From Aliamphritea hakodatensis (lineage in GTDB: Bacteria > Pseudomonadota > Gammaproteobacteria > Pseudomonadales > Balneatricaceae), in the NCBI RefSeq assembly GCF_024347195.1, contig NZ_AP025281.1, positions 2,418,001 to 2,482,000 of the forward strand: a DNA stretch of 64,000 bases, written 5' to 3'. Under the pieces are notes generated by a model. The model saw only the letters and a program-made list of their open reading frames with translations. It had not been told where the DNA came from and searched no databases. Made by a program: the position numbers and the translations under genes. Numbering within the stretch: the stretch's first letter is position 1; each line of letters begins with the position of its first letter. Shown here one piece after another: positions 1-8,221 of the stretch.

Positions 1-1
1 G

Positions 2-445
2 GCTGCGATGTCGGAACTGCGGGTAGAGTATTCTGCCACCGTTATCTGTGGGCCGATGGGCGGTATTGTCATTGCCGAAGACCGTCAGCAGGCGTTTGAT
101 TTCATCAATGATTATGCGCCGGAGCATTTACAGATCCTCAGCACCGATGCCTGGCAGTATCTGGGAGACATCGAAAATGCCGGTGAAGTACTTCTGGGCC
201 AGCACTCACCGAGTACGCTGGGGAATTTTGTACTTGGCTGCAATGCGGTGTTACCGACCTCCGGTAAGGCTGCTACGGTGTCACCGTTATCTGTGATGGA
301 CTTTATGAAGTTCATGTCCGTGGCTTATGTGACTGAGTCCGGTTACCCGGAAATGGCGAAGCAGGCTGAACGGCTGGCGACCTACGAAGGCTTTGACGGC
401 CATGCCCGGGCGGTATCCGCCGTGCGTAAACCTTATCTGCGCTGA
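2..445 (+). CDS. HisD-family dehydrogenase, C-terminal part
   Basis: The gene enters from before the window; the reading frame is open from base 2, so the ATG at base 8 is internal. The last ~148 residues match the C-terminal domain of the histidinol dehydrogenase family, with the APEHLQI motif and a GCNAVLPTSGKA stretch. The tail (YEGFDGHARAVSAVRK) resembles stand-alone HisD paralogues such as sulfopropanediol or other polyol dehydrogenases more than biosynthetic HisD, and no his genes lie nearby. These enzymes are Zn- and NAD-dependent alcohol dehydrogenases. The gene is tail-to-tail with the LysR gene, one base apart. Family is confident; substrate is unknown. Confidence 0.85.
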   Translation, partial: AAMSELRVEYSATVICGPMGGIVIAEDRQQAFDFINDYAPEHLQILSTDAWQYLGDIENAGEVLLGQHSPSTLGNFVLGCNAVLPTSGKAATVSPLSVMDFMKFMSVAYVTESGYPEMAKQAERLATYEGFDGHARAVSAVRKPYLR

Positions 446-446
446 G

Positions 447-1340
447 TTACCAGTTATCCGCCAGCTTACTGATGTAAAAGTCCATCCATAAACGGGCTTT
501 GTGCGTCAGGCCCCGCTGGCTGGGGTAGAGGATATACAGGTTGATTTCCGGGGTGTGCCAGTCTGGCAGCACCCGGCATAACTTGCCGGACTCAACCTGT
601 TCATGAACCAGATACGCGGGCAGGCAGGCGATGCCGGCACCGCCGGCAATCACGGTTGTCAGGGTGGTCATATCATTGATTTGCATGCTTGGGGTGACAT
701 TCAGCGAGTGAATGTCGCCCCGGCTGTTCTGCAGCCGCCAGTTAAGCACGTTACTGGCATCAGACATGACCAGTATCCGGTGCTGGTGCAGGGCATCCGG
801 ATCGGAAGGCGTACCATGTTTCTTCAGGTAGCCCGGGGCTGCAAATAAGCCGGCGCTGCCGCCGCCTAACTTTCGGCTGATCAGGTTTGAGTCTTCCAGT
901 TTGCCGACCCGGACCACCAGGTCGAAGCCTTCGCTGACCACATCTACCCGCCGGTTATTCAGGTCAAGATCGATATTCACCAGTGGATACAGTTCTGCGA
1001 ACTCACTCAGGTGGGGGGCGATCAGTGTTTGCCCGGTGGTGACCGAGGCGCTGATCCGCAGTTGACCCCTGGGAGTCTCGCTCAGTTGCTGTACCGCATG
1101 CTCGGCGTTTTCTACCGCTTCGTTAATCTGCTTGCAGTGCTGATAGTAAATGCGTCCGGCCTCGGTAAGATGAACAGCACGGGTGGTACGCTCCAGCAGG
1201 CGGGCACTGAGGGCAGTTTCCAGCATGGCCATCCGGCGGCTGACTTTGGATTTCGGCAGATTCAGCGCCCGGGCCGCGGGTGAAATTCCCTGCAGCTCTG
1301 CTACCTTGGCGAATATCAGCATGTCGTTAATATCAGGCAT
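447..1340 (-). CDS. LysR-family transcriptional regulator
   Basis: 297 residues, the normal LysR length. An N-terminal winged helix-turn-helix (about 1-60, with AARALNLPKSKVSRRMAMLE) is followed by a type-2 periplasmic-binding-like effector domain. The RAVHLTEAGRIYYQHC stretch is typical of the linker start in the CrgA/AaeR-like subgroup. It is divergently arranged with the NAD(P)H-FMN reductase gene 137 bases away, the usual layout for a LysR protein controlling its neighbour, so that gene is the likely target. Inducer unknown. Confidence 0.9.
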   Translation of the reverse strand: MPDINDMLIFAKVAELQGISPAARALNLPKSKVSRRMAMLETALSARLLERTTRAVHLTEAGRIYYQHCKQINEAVENAEHAVQQLSETPRGQLRISASVTTGQTLIAPHLSEFAELYPLVNIDLDLNNRRVDVVSEGFDLVVRVGKLEDSNLISRKLGGGSAGLFAAPGYLKKHGTPSDPDALHQHRILVMSDASNVLNWRLQNSRGDIHSLNVTPSMQINDMTTLTTVIAGGAGIACLPAYLVHEQVESGKLCRVLPDWHTPEINLYILYPSQRGLTHKARLWMDFYISKLADNW

Positions 1341-1477
1341 GGCTAATCACTATTGTCGTTCTATTTTCAGAACAGTATTTTGCAGTTGTGCTTACTAGTC
1401 AAATAAATCAGAACGTTTAAGATGGTTATATCGCTTCAGTAACGACATACTGATCACCGGACAGGCAGGAGTAAGGC

Positions 1478-2026
1478 ATGAAAGTATTAGCATTTGCAGC
1501 ATCCAACAGTAAGCAATCCATTAACAAACAACTGGTAGGCTACACCACAGGTTTAATCAGCGGTGCCGAGATTGAAATTCTGGATCTGAATGATTACGAA
1601 ATGCCACTGTTCAGTGTGGACCGTGAAGCAGAACTGGGTCAGCCGGAACAGGCACAAGCGTTTTTCCGCAAAATCGGCGAAGCAGATGCACTGGTGATTG
1701 CGTATGCGGAACATAACGGCTCGTACACCGCCGCCTGGAAAAACCTGTTTGACTGGACATCCCGGATTGACCAGAAAGTCTTCCAGAACAAGCCAATGCT
1801 GTTGCTGGCAACATCCCCGGGCCCCGGCGGTGCGCGTAATGTGCTGACCCAGGCGAAAACCTCTGCCCCGTATTTCGCCGGTGAGGTGGTAGCGGATGTT
1901 TCCGTGGCAAGTTTCTACGATGTTTTTGATATGCAAACCGGGAAGGTGACTTCAGAAGACGCCGCCGCTGAAATTGAAAGTGCAGTTGCAGCGCTGGCTG
2001 AACATCGGGTTGCTGTTACGGCATAG
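1478..2026 (+). CDS. NAD(P)H-dependent FMN reductase-like flavoprotein
   Basis: 182 residues with the flavodoxin-like fold of the NADPH-dependent FMN reductase family (SsuE/ChrR/azoreductase type). The N-terminal phosphate-binding loop AASNSKQSINK and the signature AEHNGSYTAAWKNLFDW are both present and correctly placed; the latter corresponds to the family's P-E-Y-N-G-S-x-P flavin loop. Such proteins reduce FMN, quinones or oxidised electrophiles. A GCAGGAGTAAGGC leader provides a ribosome site for the ATG. Transcription is divergent from the LysR gene and ends at the hairpin at 2035-2066. Confidence 0.88.
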   Translation: MKVLAFAASNSKQSINKQLVGYTTGLISGAEIEILDLNDYEMPLFSVDREAELGQPEQAQAFFRKIGEADALVIAYAEHNGSYTAAWKNLFDWTSRIDQKVFQNKPMLLLATSPGPGGARNVLTQAKTSAPYFAGEVVADVSVASFYDVFDMQTGKVTSEDAAAEIESAVAALAEHRVAVTA

Positions 2027-2034
2027 AAAATAAA

Positions 2035-2066
2035 AACCTCTTACCGTGCAGGGCTGGTAAGAGGTT
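2035..2066. terminator. Bidirectional intrinsic terminator
   Basis: A perfect 11-bp stem (AACCTCTTACC / GGTAAGAGGTT) with a 10-base loop lies between convergent genes. On the minus strand it is followed by TTTTTATTTT; on the plus strand the tail GCTTTCTC is weaker. It probably ends both the FMN reductase and the lipoprotein hydrolase transcripts. Confidence 0.85.
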
Positions 2067-2072
2067 GCTTTC

Positions 2073-3173
2073 TCATTTCCGCGCAATTTCGCGCCACCAG
2101 TAAGCATTCTCTTCCATCTTGGCTAAATCCAGCCGCTGGCCTATTTCAGGTGTCACCAGTTTTACACCGGCAGCGTCTGCCAGTTCACTGATCCGTTCGA
2201 AAGGTTCGTACCACGGATGCAGGGCAAGGTCGAAGGTGCCGTTATGCACCGGTAGCAGGGCTGTTCCTTTTACATCAAGATGGGCCTGCAGGGTTTCTTC
2301 CGGGCTCATGTGTACCTCTGACCAGTCTTTATCGTAGGCGCCGTTTTCAATCAGTGTCAGATCAAACGGGCCGAGGCGTTCGCCGATCTCTTTAAAGCCT
2401 TCAAAGTAGCCGGTATCACCACTGTAAAAGATGTTCTGATCCGGAGTTTTAATTCCCCACGACGCCCACAGGGTCTGATTACCGCCGGTAATGCCCCGGC
2501 CAGAAAAGTGCTGTCCGGGAGCCGCAGTCAGTTGCAGTTTGCCGATATCAACGTGCTGCCACCAGTCCAGTTCGTGAATCTGTTGCGGATCGACACCCCA
2601 GTCCAGCATTAACTGACCGACACCCAGCGGCGTTACGAAGTGTTCAGCCATGTTGCTGAGTGTTTCAATGGTAGCCTGATCGAGGTGGTCGTAGTGGTCA
2701 TGGGAAATGATCACGCCTTTAATGTCCGGCAACTGGTCATATTCCACCGGTACGGGGTGGAAGCGCTTCGGGCCCATCCACTGCACCGGGGAGGCGCGCT
2801 CTGAAAACACCGGATCGATCAGCCAGAATTCTCCCTCTACAGCCAGTAACATACTGGAATGCCCCAGCCGATAAAGGGCCGTGCCGGTATGATTGTCGGC
2901 CTGCAGCTGAGCTTTGTTCAGGGTTGTCAGGGGGATATCGGCGGCGGGCTGGGCATCTGTCCGTTTCTCGGTCATGTAGCGCCAGGCTATACGCGCCAGA
3001 GTGGCTGAGTCATTCATGACAAATTCTTTCTGATTGCGGAATTTGCCGTCTGCAAACTGTGTTGAGTCTGAGTAATCTGCGATTTCAGGTGTATTGCTGA
3101 AAATGCTGCAGCTGAATAACGATGCCATCAGAGTGCCTCCCAGAAGGACTTTGCCGAATGTTTTAAGACGCAT
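2073..3173 (-). CDS. RomA/NAPE-PLD-like MBL-fold hydrolase, lipoprotein
   Basis: 366 residues. The N-terminus is a lipoprotein signal ending in the lipobox LFSC (Cys22), so the mature protein is predicted to be membrane-anchored. The metallo-beta-lactamase zinc motif HDHYDH is at 158-163, with further conserved segments (GDTGYFEGF, PVHNGTFDLALHPWYEP) typical of the NAPE-PLD/UlaG-like branch that includes the protein called RomA. These are phosphodiesterase- or lactonase-type metal hydrolases; the substrate here is unknown. It is divergent from a TetR gene, and the shared 112-base spacer holds a palindromic operator, so repression by that TetR protein is likely, as in the romA-ramR arrangement of enterobacteria. 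Confidence 0.85.
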   Translation of the reverse strand: MRLKTFGKVLLGGTLMASLFSCSIFSNTPEIADYSDSTQFADGKFRNQKEFVMNDSATLARIAWRYMTEKRTDAQPAADIPLTTLNKAQLQADNHTGTALYRLGHSSMLLAVEGEFWLIDPVFSERASPVQWMGPKRFHPVPVEYDQLPDIKGVIISHDHYDHLDQATIETLSNMAEHFVTPLGVGQLMLDWGVDPQQIHELDWWQHVDIGKLQLTAAPGQHFSGRGITGGNQTLWASWGIKTPDQNIFYSGDTGYFEGFKEIGERLGPFDLTLIENGAYDKDWSEVHMSPEETLQAHLDVKGTALLPVHNGTFDLALHPWYEPFERISELADAAGVKLVTPEIGQRLDLAKMEENAYWWREIARK

Positions 3174-3188
3174 AGTAAGGTTTCAATA

Positions 3189-3235
3189 AGTAAACTGTAC
3201 GGTGCAGTTTACTTGTTTATATGTAAAAGTAAACT
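3189..3235. promoter_or_regulatory. Probable TetR operator between hydrolase and TetR genes
   Basis: A perfect 9-bp inverted repeat, AGTAAACTG-N7-CAGTTTACT, occupies 3189-3213. A third half-site AGTAAACT lies at 3228-3235 in direct orientation. It sits in the divergent promoter region between the RomA-like gene and the TetR gene, where an autorepressing TetR dimer would bind. Confidence 0.7.
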
Positions 3236-3285
3236 CGTTGGTGTATATTTGCTTCGAAACCGGATTTAACAGCGGAGCAACGGGT

Positions 3286-3891
3286 ATGACACGGCAGACG
3301 CTCAGCCAGCGAAAGCGGGCGGCAATTGTTGAAGCAGCAGTGCTGGAACTGAGTGATAAAGGTTTTCAGGCAATGAGTATGGATGCGTTGGCAGCACGGG
3401 CCGAAGTTTCTAAACGGACGGTGTATAACCATTTCGCCAGCAAAGAGTTGCTGTTTCAGGAAATCGCCATGCTTATTTTTGAGCAAAGCAGTGAAGTGAC
3501 GGCGATTTCTTACAGTCCTGACAAGAGTGTCACTGAACAGCTGACGGCGTATGGCCGTAATGAAACTGAACTGCTTAAATCCCGGCGTTTCAGGGATCTG
3601 TGCCGGGTGATGATTGCCGAGTGTATTCATTCACCGGCGCTGGCTGCAGAGGCCATGGTTAAATTTGCCGAACAGGAACAGACCCTGGAGCAATGGATCA
3701 GCGCAGCCATTGCGGATGGTAAACTGCAGCCTGTTGATGCCAATTATGCGGCGAACCAGTTCCATGGGTTGATTAAGGCGCAGGCATTCTGGCCACAGCT
3801 GTTAATGGGTCAGCCGTTTCCTGATGATGAAACTTGCGAATTAATTATTGGTGACGCAGTTGCGATGTTTACCGGCCGTTACGGAGTGTAA
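3286..3891 (+). CDS. TetR/AcrR-family transcriptional regulator
   Basis: 201 residues from the ATG at 3286, chosen because GGAG precedes it and because the TetR DNA-binding domain then starts at the usual place. The upstream in-frame extension overlaps the operator and looks non-coding. The helix-turn-helix reads MDALAARAEVSKRTVYNHFASKELLF. The C-terminal half fits the AcrR/AefR-like ligand-binding domain. It is divergent from the RomA-like hydrolase and probably represses it and itself through the palindrome at 3189-3213. Confidence 0.88.
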   Translation: MTRQTLSQRKRAAIVEAAVLELSDKGFQAMSMDALAARAEVSKRTVYNHFASKELLFQEIAMLIFEQSSEVTAISYSPDKSVTEQLTAYGRNETELLKSRRFRDLCRVMIAECIHSPALAAEAMVKFAEQEQTLEQWISAAIADGKLQPVDANYAANQFHGLIKAQAFWPQLLMGQPFPDDETCELIIGDAVAMFTGRYGV

Positions 3892-3992
3892 GACAGGCAT
3901 GGTGTCATTTGTCTGACTGGCTCTGTCATACACACAGCCGATGCGTTTCAATTAACCCTCTCTTACAATTTCAGTGATGCCGGAGCTTACCT

Positions 3993-4661
3993 ATGTCTCA
4001 GTTGTTTGATGCCATGCCAGACCCTTATGAACAGTGGTTTCTTACCCCGCTGGGAGCGGTGATTAAACAGCTTGAACTTGATCTGATCATGCAACTGGTG
4101 CAGCCGCAGCCCGGTGAGCATATTCTGGATGCCGGTTGCGGCAGCGGTATTTTTACAGAGCCTCTGGTCACTGCCGGGGCCGGTATTACCGGCATTGATG
4201 TCTCCCGGCCAATGCTGGAGTGGGCTGAAAAGCGTTTGCCTGAACAGCAGTTTCTTACGGCGGATATGTGCGATCTGCCATTTGCCGATGGCCACTTTGA
4301 TAAGACCGTGTCTGTTACGGCGCTGGAATTTATTGAAGATGCGCAACGGGCCATGGATGAAATGTGGCGGGTAACTAAACCCGGTGGGCTGATGGTGGTG
4401 GCGACTCTGAACGGCAAAAGCCCCTGGGCAGCACGGCGCAGGGCAAAGGCGGCGGCGGATAAAGATTCCCTGTTCAATCACGCATGGTTCCGCACGCCCG
4501 ATGAGCTGGCCAGCCTGATGTCTGTCGCCGGTGAAATTCACACCGCCATTCATTTTGAGAAAGATGCTGATCCTGATGGCGCTTTGCAGGTTGAGGCACA
4601 GGCACTGGCAAAGGGTGAAGACAGCGGTGCATTTCTGATCGGTTGCTGGCGCAAGCCGTAA
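3993..4661 (+). CDS. Class I SAM-dependent methyltransferase
   Basis: 222 residues. Motif I is ILDAGCGSGIF, followed by the acidic residue in GIDVSRPMLEWAE, and TADMCDLPFADGHFDKTVSVTALEF, which together define a Methyltransf_11-type SAM-binding fold. The acceptor cannot be told. It stands alone, with a 101-base gap upstream. The gene is directly followed by a degenerate copy of its own last eight codons. Confidence 0.85.
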   Translation: MSQLFDAMPDPYEQWFLTPLGAVIKQLELDLIMQLVQPQPGEHILDAGCGSGIFTEPLVTAGAGITGIDVSRPMLEWAEKRLPEQQFLTADMCDLPFADGHFDKTVSVTALEFIEDAQRAMDEMWRVTKPGGLMVVATLNGKSPWAARRRAKAAADKDSLFNHAWFRTPDELASLMSVAGEIHTAIHFEKDADPDGALQVEAQALAKGEDSGAFLIGCWRKP

Positions 4662-4670
4662 TCCTGCCTG

Positions 4671-4694
4671 ATTGGCTGCTGGGGCAAGCCCTGA
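4671..4694 (+). pseudogene. Relic copy of the methyltransferase 3' end
   Basis: The gene ends I-G-C-W-R-K-P-stop. Thirty-three bases later the sequence att ggc tgc tgg ggc aag ccc tga reads I-G-C-W-G-K-P-stop. The identity extends a few bases upstream (CTGAT). Four of the five changes are at third positions (atc/att, ggt/ggc, ccg/ccc, taa/tga), as expected if the second copy descends from a diverged allele of the same gene. The short length leaves some room for chance. Confidence 0.5.
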
Positions 4695-4819
4695 CCGGCT
4701 GGGTTTCGGCTGCAGCCATTCAGAAACCCTGTGACGGTTATCGAAAATCTGCTTTGCAGATTCGCCGGCTATCTGCTGTTATTGCTGTAACCCTTTGTTA
4801 ACTATGAACAGGTTGCAGC

Positions 4820-5908
4820 ATGAAGGTTACCGGTTATCACACCACTCAGGTTTCAGTTCCCCTCAGTCAACCACTGATCACGGCGATTCACCGTACTGAT
4901 GCTGTGGGATGTGTGTTGCTGTCCATCGAAACCGACGCAGGCTTGTGCGGTGAGGGCTATGTCTTCGCGCTGAATCAGCAGCGTCTGCCAGCATTTACCG
5001 CCATGATCGACAGCCTGATGCCCCTGATTGTCGGCCAGAATCCTCTGTATATTGAAAAACACTGGCAGGCCATGTGGCGGGATGTAAACCCGGCGGGCTT
5101 AAAAGGCGTCACAGTATCGGCAATGTCTGCCATCGATACGGCTCTCTGGGACATTGTCGGCAAGCGCGCAGGGCTGCCGCTGTATCAGTTATTTGGGGCA
5201 TGCCGGGATGAAGTTAAAACCTATGCCAGCAGCGGCCTCTGGCTGAGTCAGTCTATTGATGAGTTGATTGCCGAGGCGCAGGGGTTTGTTGATCAGGGAT
5301 TCAGGGCCGTTAAGTTAAGGCTGGGCAAAGAGGATATCAGGGAAGATGTTGCCAGAGTCAAAGCACTGCGTGAGTCTCTGGGGGATTCGACGGAGATACT
5401 TACCGATGCCAATCAGTCGCTAACGCCCCGCAAGGCGATCAGCCTGGCCCGGCAGATTGCCGACTATGACATTACCTGGCTGGAAGAACCGGTAGCGGCT
5501 AATGACTTTGCCGGCCACCGACGGGTGCTGGAAGCCATCGATATCCCGCTGGCCAGCGGTGAAACCGAGTACACCAGCTTTGGCATGAAGGATATGCTGG
5601 AGCAACGCACGGTGGATGTGCTGATGCCGGACCTGCAGCGGATTGGCGGCCTGAGTGAAATGCGTAAATCCGCCGCCATCGCCGCCAGCTATCACACACC
5701 GATATCCACACATATCTTTACCGAGCAGAGCCTGAGCATTGCGGGTTCTGCCGCTAACTGTATTTCTGTTGAGCACGTGGACTGGTTTGCGCCGCTGTTT
5801 AAGGAAAAGATGACCGTAGCAGAGGGCTGTATTGCTATGCCGCAGACACCGGGTCTTGGATTCAGCTTTGACTGGGATACTGTTGCGCAGTTACAGCTGA
5901 CACCGTAA
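4820..5908 (+). CDS. Mandelate racemase-family enolase superfamily enzyme
   Basis: 362 residues. An N-terminal capping domain is followed by the TIM barrel. The expected residues are present: VKLRLG (KxR in place of KxK, about 168-173), metal ligands in TDANQS, LEEPV and SGETEY, then DLQRIGGLSEMRK and STHIFTEQ carrying the Asp-His dyad of the mandelate racemase subgroup. Such enzymes abstract an alpha-proton from a carboxylate, as sugar-acid dehydratases, racemases or epimerases. The specific substrate is not readable. The gene stands alone between the methyltransferase and the convergent aminotransferase. Confidence 0.87.
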   Translation: MKVTGYHTTQVSVPLSQPLITAIHRTDAVGCVLLSIETDAGLCGEGYVFALNQQRLPAFTAMIDSLMPLIVGQNPLYIEKHWQAMWRDVNPAGLKGVTVSAMSAIDTALWDIVGKRAGLPLYQLFGACRDEVKTYASSGLWLSQSIDELIAEAQGFVDQGFRAVKLRLGKEDIREDVARVKALRESLGDSTEILTDANQSLTPRKAISLARQIADYDITWLEEPVAANDFAGHRRVLEAIDIPLASGETEYTSFGMKDMLEQRTVDVLMPDLQRIGGLSEMRKSAAIAASYHTPISTHIFTEQSLSIAGSAANCISVEHVDWFAPLFKEKMTVAEGCIAMPQTPGLGFSFDWDTVAQLQLTP

Positions 5909-5912
5909 AAAA

Positions 5913-5930
5913 GGAGAGCCGCAGCTCTCC
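5913..5930 (-). terminator. Secondary terminator, minus strand
   Basis: GGAGAGC-CGCA-GCTCTCC is a perfect 7-bp stem with a 4-base loop. Read on the minus strand it is followed by TTTTTT. It lies 160 bases past the aminotransferase stop and just after the racemase-family gene, so it would act as a backstop for minus-strand transcription. Confidence 0.6.
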
Positions 5931-6048
5931 GAAAACCACAGTAGCATTAAAGGATCTGGGAGAAAGCCTTGTTACTGTGCAGACGGACGGACTAAGTCTG
6001 GCAAGCTCTCATTGCCAAACGACCCATACGTGAGAAAAGGTGAGATAA

Positions 6049-6071
6049 GCGGCCTTTCAGGGAAAGGCCGC
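6049..6071 (-). terminator. Aminotransferase terminator
   Basis: A perfect 10-bp stem (GCGGCCTTTC / GAAAGGCCGC) with a 3-base loop lies 18 bases beyond the aminotransferase stop codon. The minus-strand tail TTATCTCACCTTTTC is only moderately T-rich. Confidence 0.6.
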
Positions 6072-6089
6072 GGGCAGAAGATGTGGCTG

Positions 6090-7499
6090 TTAAGCTGCGG
6101 CTTCTGCAGTCAGAAAGCCTTCGCTCTGCAGGTCAGCCATGGTCGCTTCAATGGATTCACGCAAAGTGGCCACCAGGAAGTCGACGTTTTCTTTGCTCAG
6201 GGTCAGTGGCGGTGACAGAACGTTCATGTGCGCCAGCGGACGTACAATCAAACCACGTTTCTGACAGTGATCTGCAATCCGGTTACCGACTTTGGCATCC
6301 GGGTTGATCAGTTCCTTCGTCTCTTTGTTCGCAACGTTTTCGATACACATCATGAACTTACGGCCGCGCACATCACCCACGATTGGCAGGTCGATCAGGG
6401 TTTTAACCTGTGCTTCGAAGTACGCACCCATATCTTTCACATGGTCACACAGGTTTTCCCGCTCCATGATTTCGATGTTTTTAACACCGGCGGCACAGCT
6501 GACCGGGTGGCCTGAGTAAGTGAAACCGTGGGTAAAGAGGGCTCCGTCTGCCTGTGGCTTGCTGATGACTTCATACATTTCTTCAGAAATGATAGTCGCA
6601 CCCAGTGGCAGGTAGCCTGAGGTCAGGCCTTTTGCACAGGTAATGATGTCCGGCACGATGCCGAATTCATCTTCAGAGGCAAACATGTGGCCCAGACGGC
6701 CAAATGCAGTGACCACTTCATCGGATACGTACAGGACGCCGTACTTACGGCATACTGCCAGGGTTTTCTGATGGTAGCCTTCAGGGGGAACGATAACGCC
6801 ACCGGCACCCAGAATAGGTTCAGCAAAGAATGCTGCAACGTTGTCCGGGCCCAGTTCAAGAATCTTGTCTTCCAGTTCCTGTACTTTCTCATCACAGAAC
6901 GCTTCCAGGCTCTGTTCATCCGGACGGCGGTAAGGGTTAGGGCAGGAGATGTGATGTACCAGCTGCTCTTCAATGTCGAAACCGATGTGGTCGAACTTAA
7001 CACCGGTAATGGACATCGCCATATAGGTGCTGCCGTGGTAGCCGTCGATCCGGGAAATGATCTTCTTCTTGGTCTTCTTACCCAACTGGTTGAAGTAGAA
7101 GTGGATCATCCGTACAGCGGTGTCGTTGGCGACAGAACCGCCACAGCCGTAGAAAACGTGGTTCAGATTGCCCGGTGCCAGTTCGGCCAGTTTTGCTGCC
7201 AGCTGCGCTGCCGGTACTGTCGTGTGGTGACCAAAGCAGGAGTAATAAGGAATCTGACGAACCTGATCGGCAATGGCCTGCGCCATTTCTTCACGGGCAT
7301 AGCCGATGTTTACACACCACAGGCCGCCGATACCGTCCAGGTATTCATTGCCGTCGCCGTCTTTGACGTGCACGTTATCACTGTCAGCCAGCACCATAGA
7401 ACCGCTTTCTTTGAAGGTAGAAAAATCTGTCCAGGGATGAATGTAGTGGTCTTTGTCCTGCTGCCACACTGTGGTCATATCGATGTTTTTATCGGACAT
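6090..7499 (-). CDS. Class III PLP-dependent omega-aminotransferase
   Basis: 469 residues, full length for the family. The N-terminus has YLDGIGGLWCVNIGY; the PLP-binding lysine is Lys290 in TCAKGLTSGYLPLGA, with Asp260 in VSDEVVTAFGRLG. The layout matches the putrescine/taurine/beta-alanine:pyruvate branch (SpuC-like). It would move an amino group from an amine to pyruvate. GAGGAG lies upstream of the ATG, with somewhat long spacing (13 bases). It is a single-gene unit ended by hairpins at 6049-6071 and 5913-5930. The amine donor is unknown; a role in handling amines produced by the neighbouring methylamino-acid block is possible but unproven. Confidence 0.9.
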   Translation of the reverse strand: MSDKNIDMTTVWQQDKDHYIHPWTDFSTFKESGSMVLADSDNVHVKDGDGNEYLDGIGGLWCVNIGYAREEMAQAIADQVRQIPYYSCFGHHTTVPAAQLAAKLAELAPGNLNHVFYGCGGSVANDTAVRMIHFYFNQLGKKTKKKIISRIDGYHGSTYMAMSITGVKFDHIGFDIEEQLVHHISCPNPYRRPDEQSLEAFCDEKVQELEDKILELGPDNVAAFFAEPILGAGGVIVPPEGYHQKTLAVCRKYGVLYVSDEVVTAFGRLGHMFASEDEFGIVPDIITCAKGLTSGYLPLGATIISEEMYEVISKPQADGALFTHGFTYSGHPVSCAAGVKNIEIMERENLCDHVKDMGAYFEAQVKTLIDLPIVGDVRGRKFMMCIENVANKETKELINPDAKVGNRIADHCQKRGLIVRPLAHMNVLSPPLTLSKENVDFLVATLRESIEATMADLQSEGFLTAEAAA

Positions 7500-7786
7500 T
7501 TTCAGGAACGCTCCTCAATTTTAATTGTATTTGTGCAGCCACAGATCGCTGGCGGTATACAAATTTCACCCTTTGAAAACCGCTGAACCGTACATGGCTG
7601 AAGTGTCGGAATCACTGATTAGCTGATTACAAGGTATGCGCTATCAAAGCATAGGTAAAATACTAAAAATTGTAGGCCTGCATCAGAAAAATTAATTCAG
7701 GCAGTGTTTGTATCCGTTTTGATGATTAACAGGCTGCTGGCTACACTGAAATGACGGTGTTATCAGGTGATCTGAAGGAGTGACAG

Positions 7787-8182
7787 ATGATGGAATTTAA
7801 CTGGCTGGGGGTGTTAGTAGCTACACTGCTGAGTTTTGCATTCGGCGCACTCTGGTATTCACCTTTGCTGTTTATGCAGCGCTGGTGCCGTGAATCCGGG
7901 GTTGATCCTGCTAAAGATATGACCAGCCCTGTGAAGGTCTATGTGACGACATTTCTGTTAACCCTGATGTCTGCATTTACGCTGGCCTTTCTGCTCGGGC
8001 CGCACCCGGGGGTGGGTAATGCACTGATGGTGGCGGTGCTGATCGGCGTCGGGCTCACAGCCGCGTCTATGGGCATTAACTATCAGTTTGCTGGCAGAAG
8101 CCAGGTTTACTGGTTTATAGATGCAGGGTTTCATGTCTGCCGGTTTGTCATTATCGCACTGACGCTGGCGCTCTGGCCTTAA
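7787..8182 (+). CDS. DUF1761 small membrane protein
   Basis: 131 residues with four predicted membrane segments, beginning FNWLGVLVATLLSFAFGALWYSPLLF, characteristic of DUF1761. Function is not established for the family. AAGGAG precedes the tandem ATG ATG start. The stop is 39 bases before the end of the convergent aldolase gene. Confidence 0.8.
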   Translation: MMEFNWLGVLVATLLSFAFGALWYSPLLFMQRWCRESGVDPAKDMTSPVKVYVTTFLLTLMSAFTLAFLLGPHPGVGNALMVAVLIGVGLTAASMGINYQFAGRSQVYWFIDAGFHVCRFVIIALTLALWP

Positions 8183-8221
8183 GCATTATCGGAAATCACC
8201 GTGGTGATCCAAACTGTCATA

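Noticed and set aside
2..445. Biosynthetic histidinol dehydrogenase hisD
   Set aside because: No his genes are adjacent and the C-terminal tail resembles the non-biosynthetic HisD-like dehydrogenases.
6687..7586. A 299-codon open frame opposite the aminotransferase
   Set aside because: It is antisense to an intact PLP enzyme and has no domain or ribosome site.
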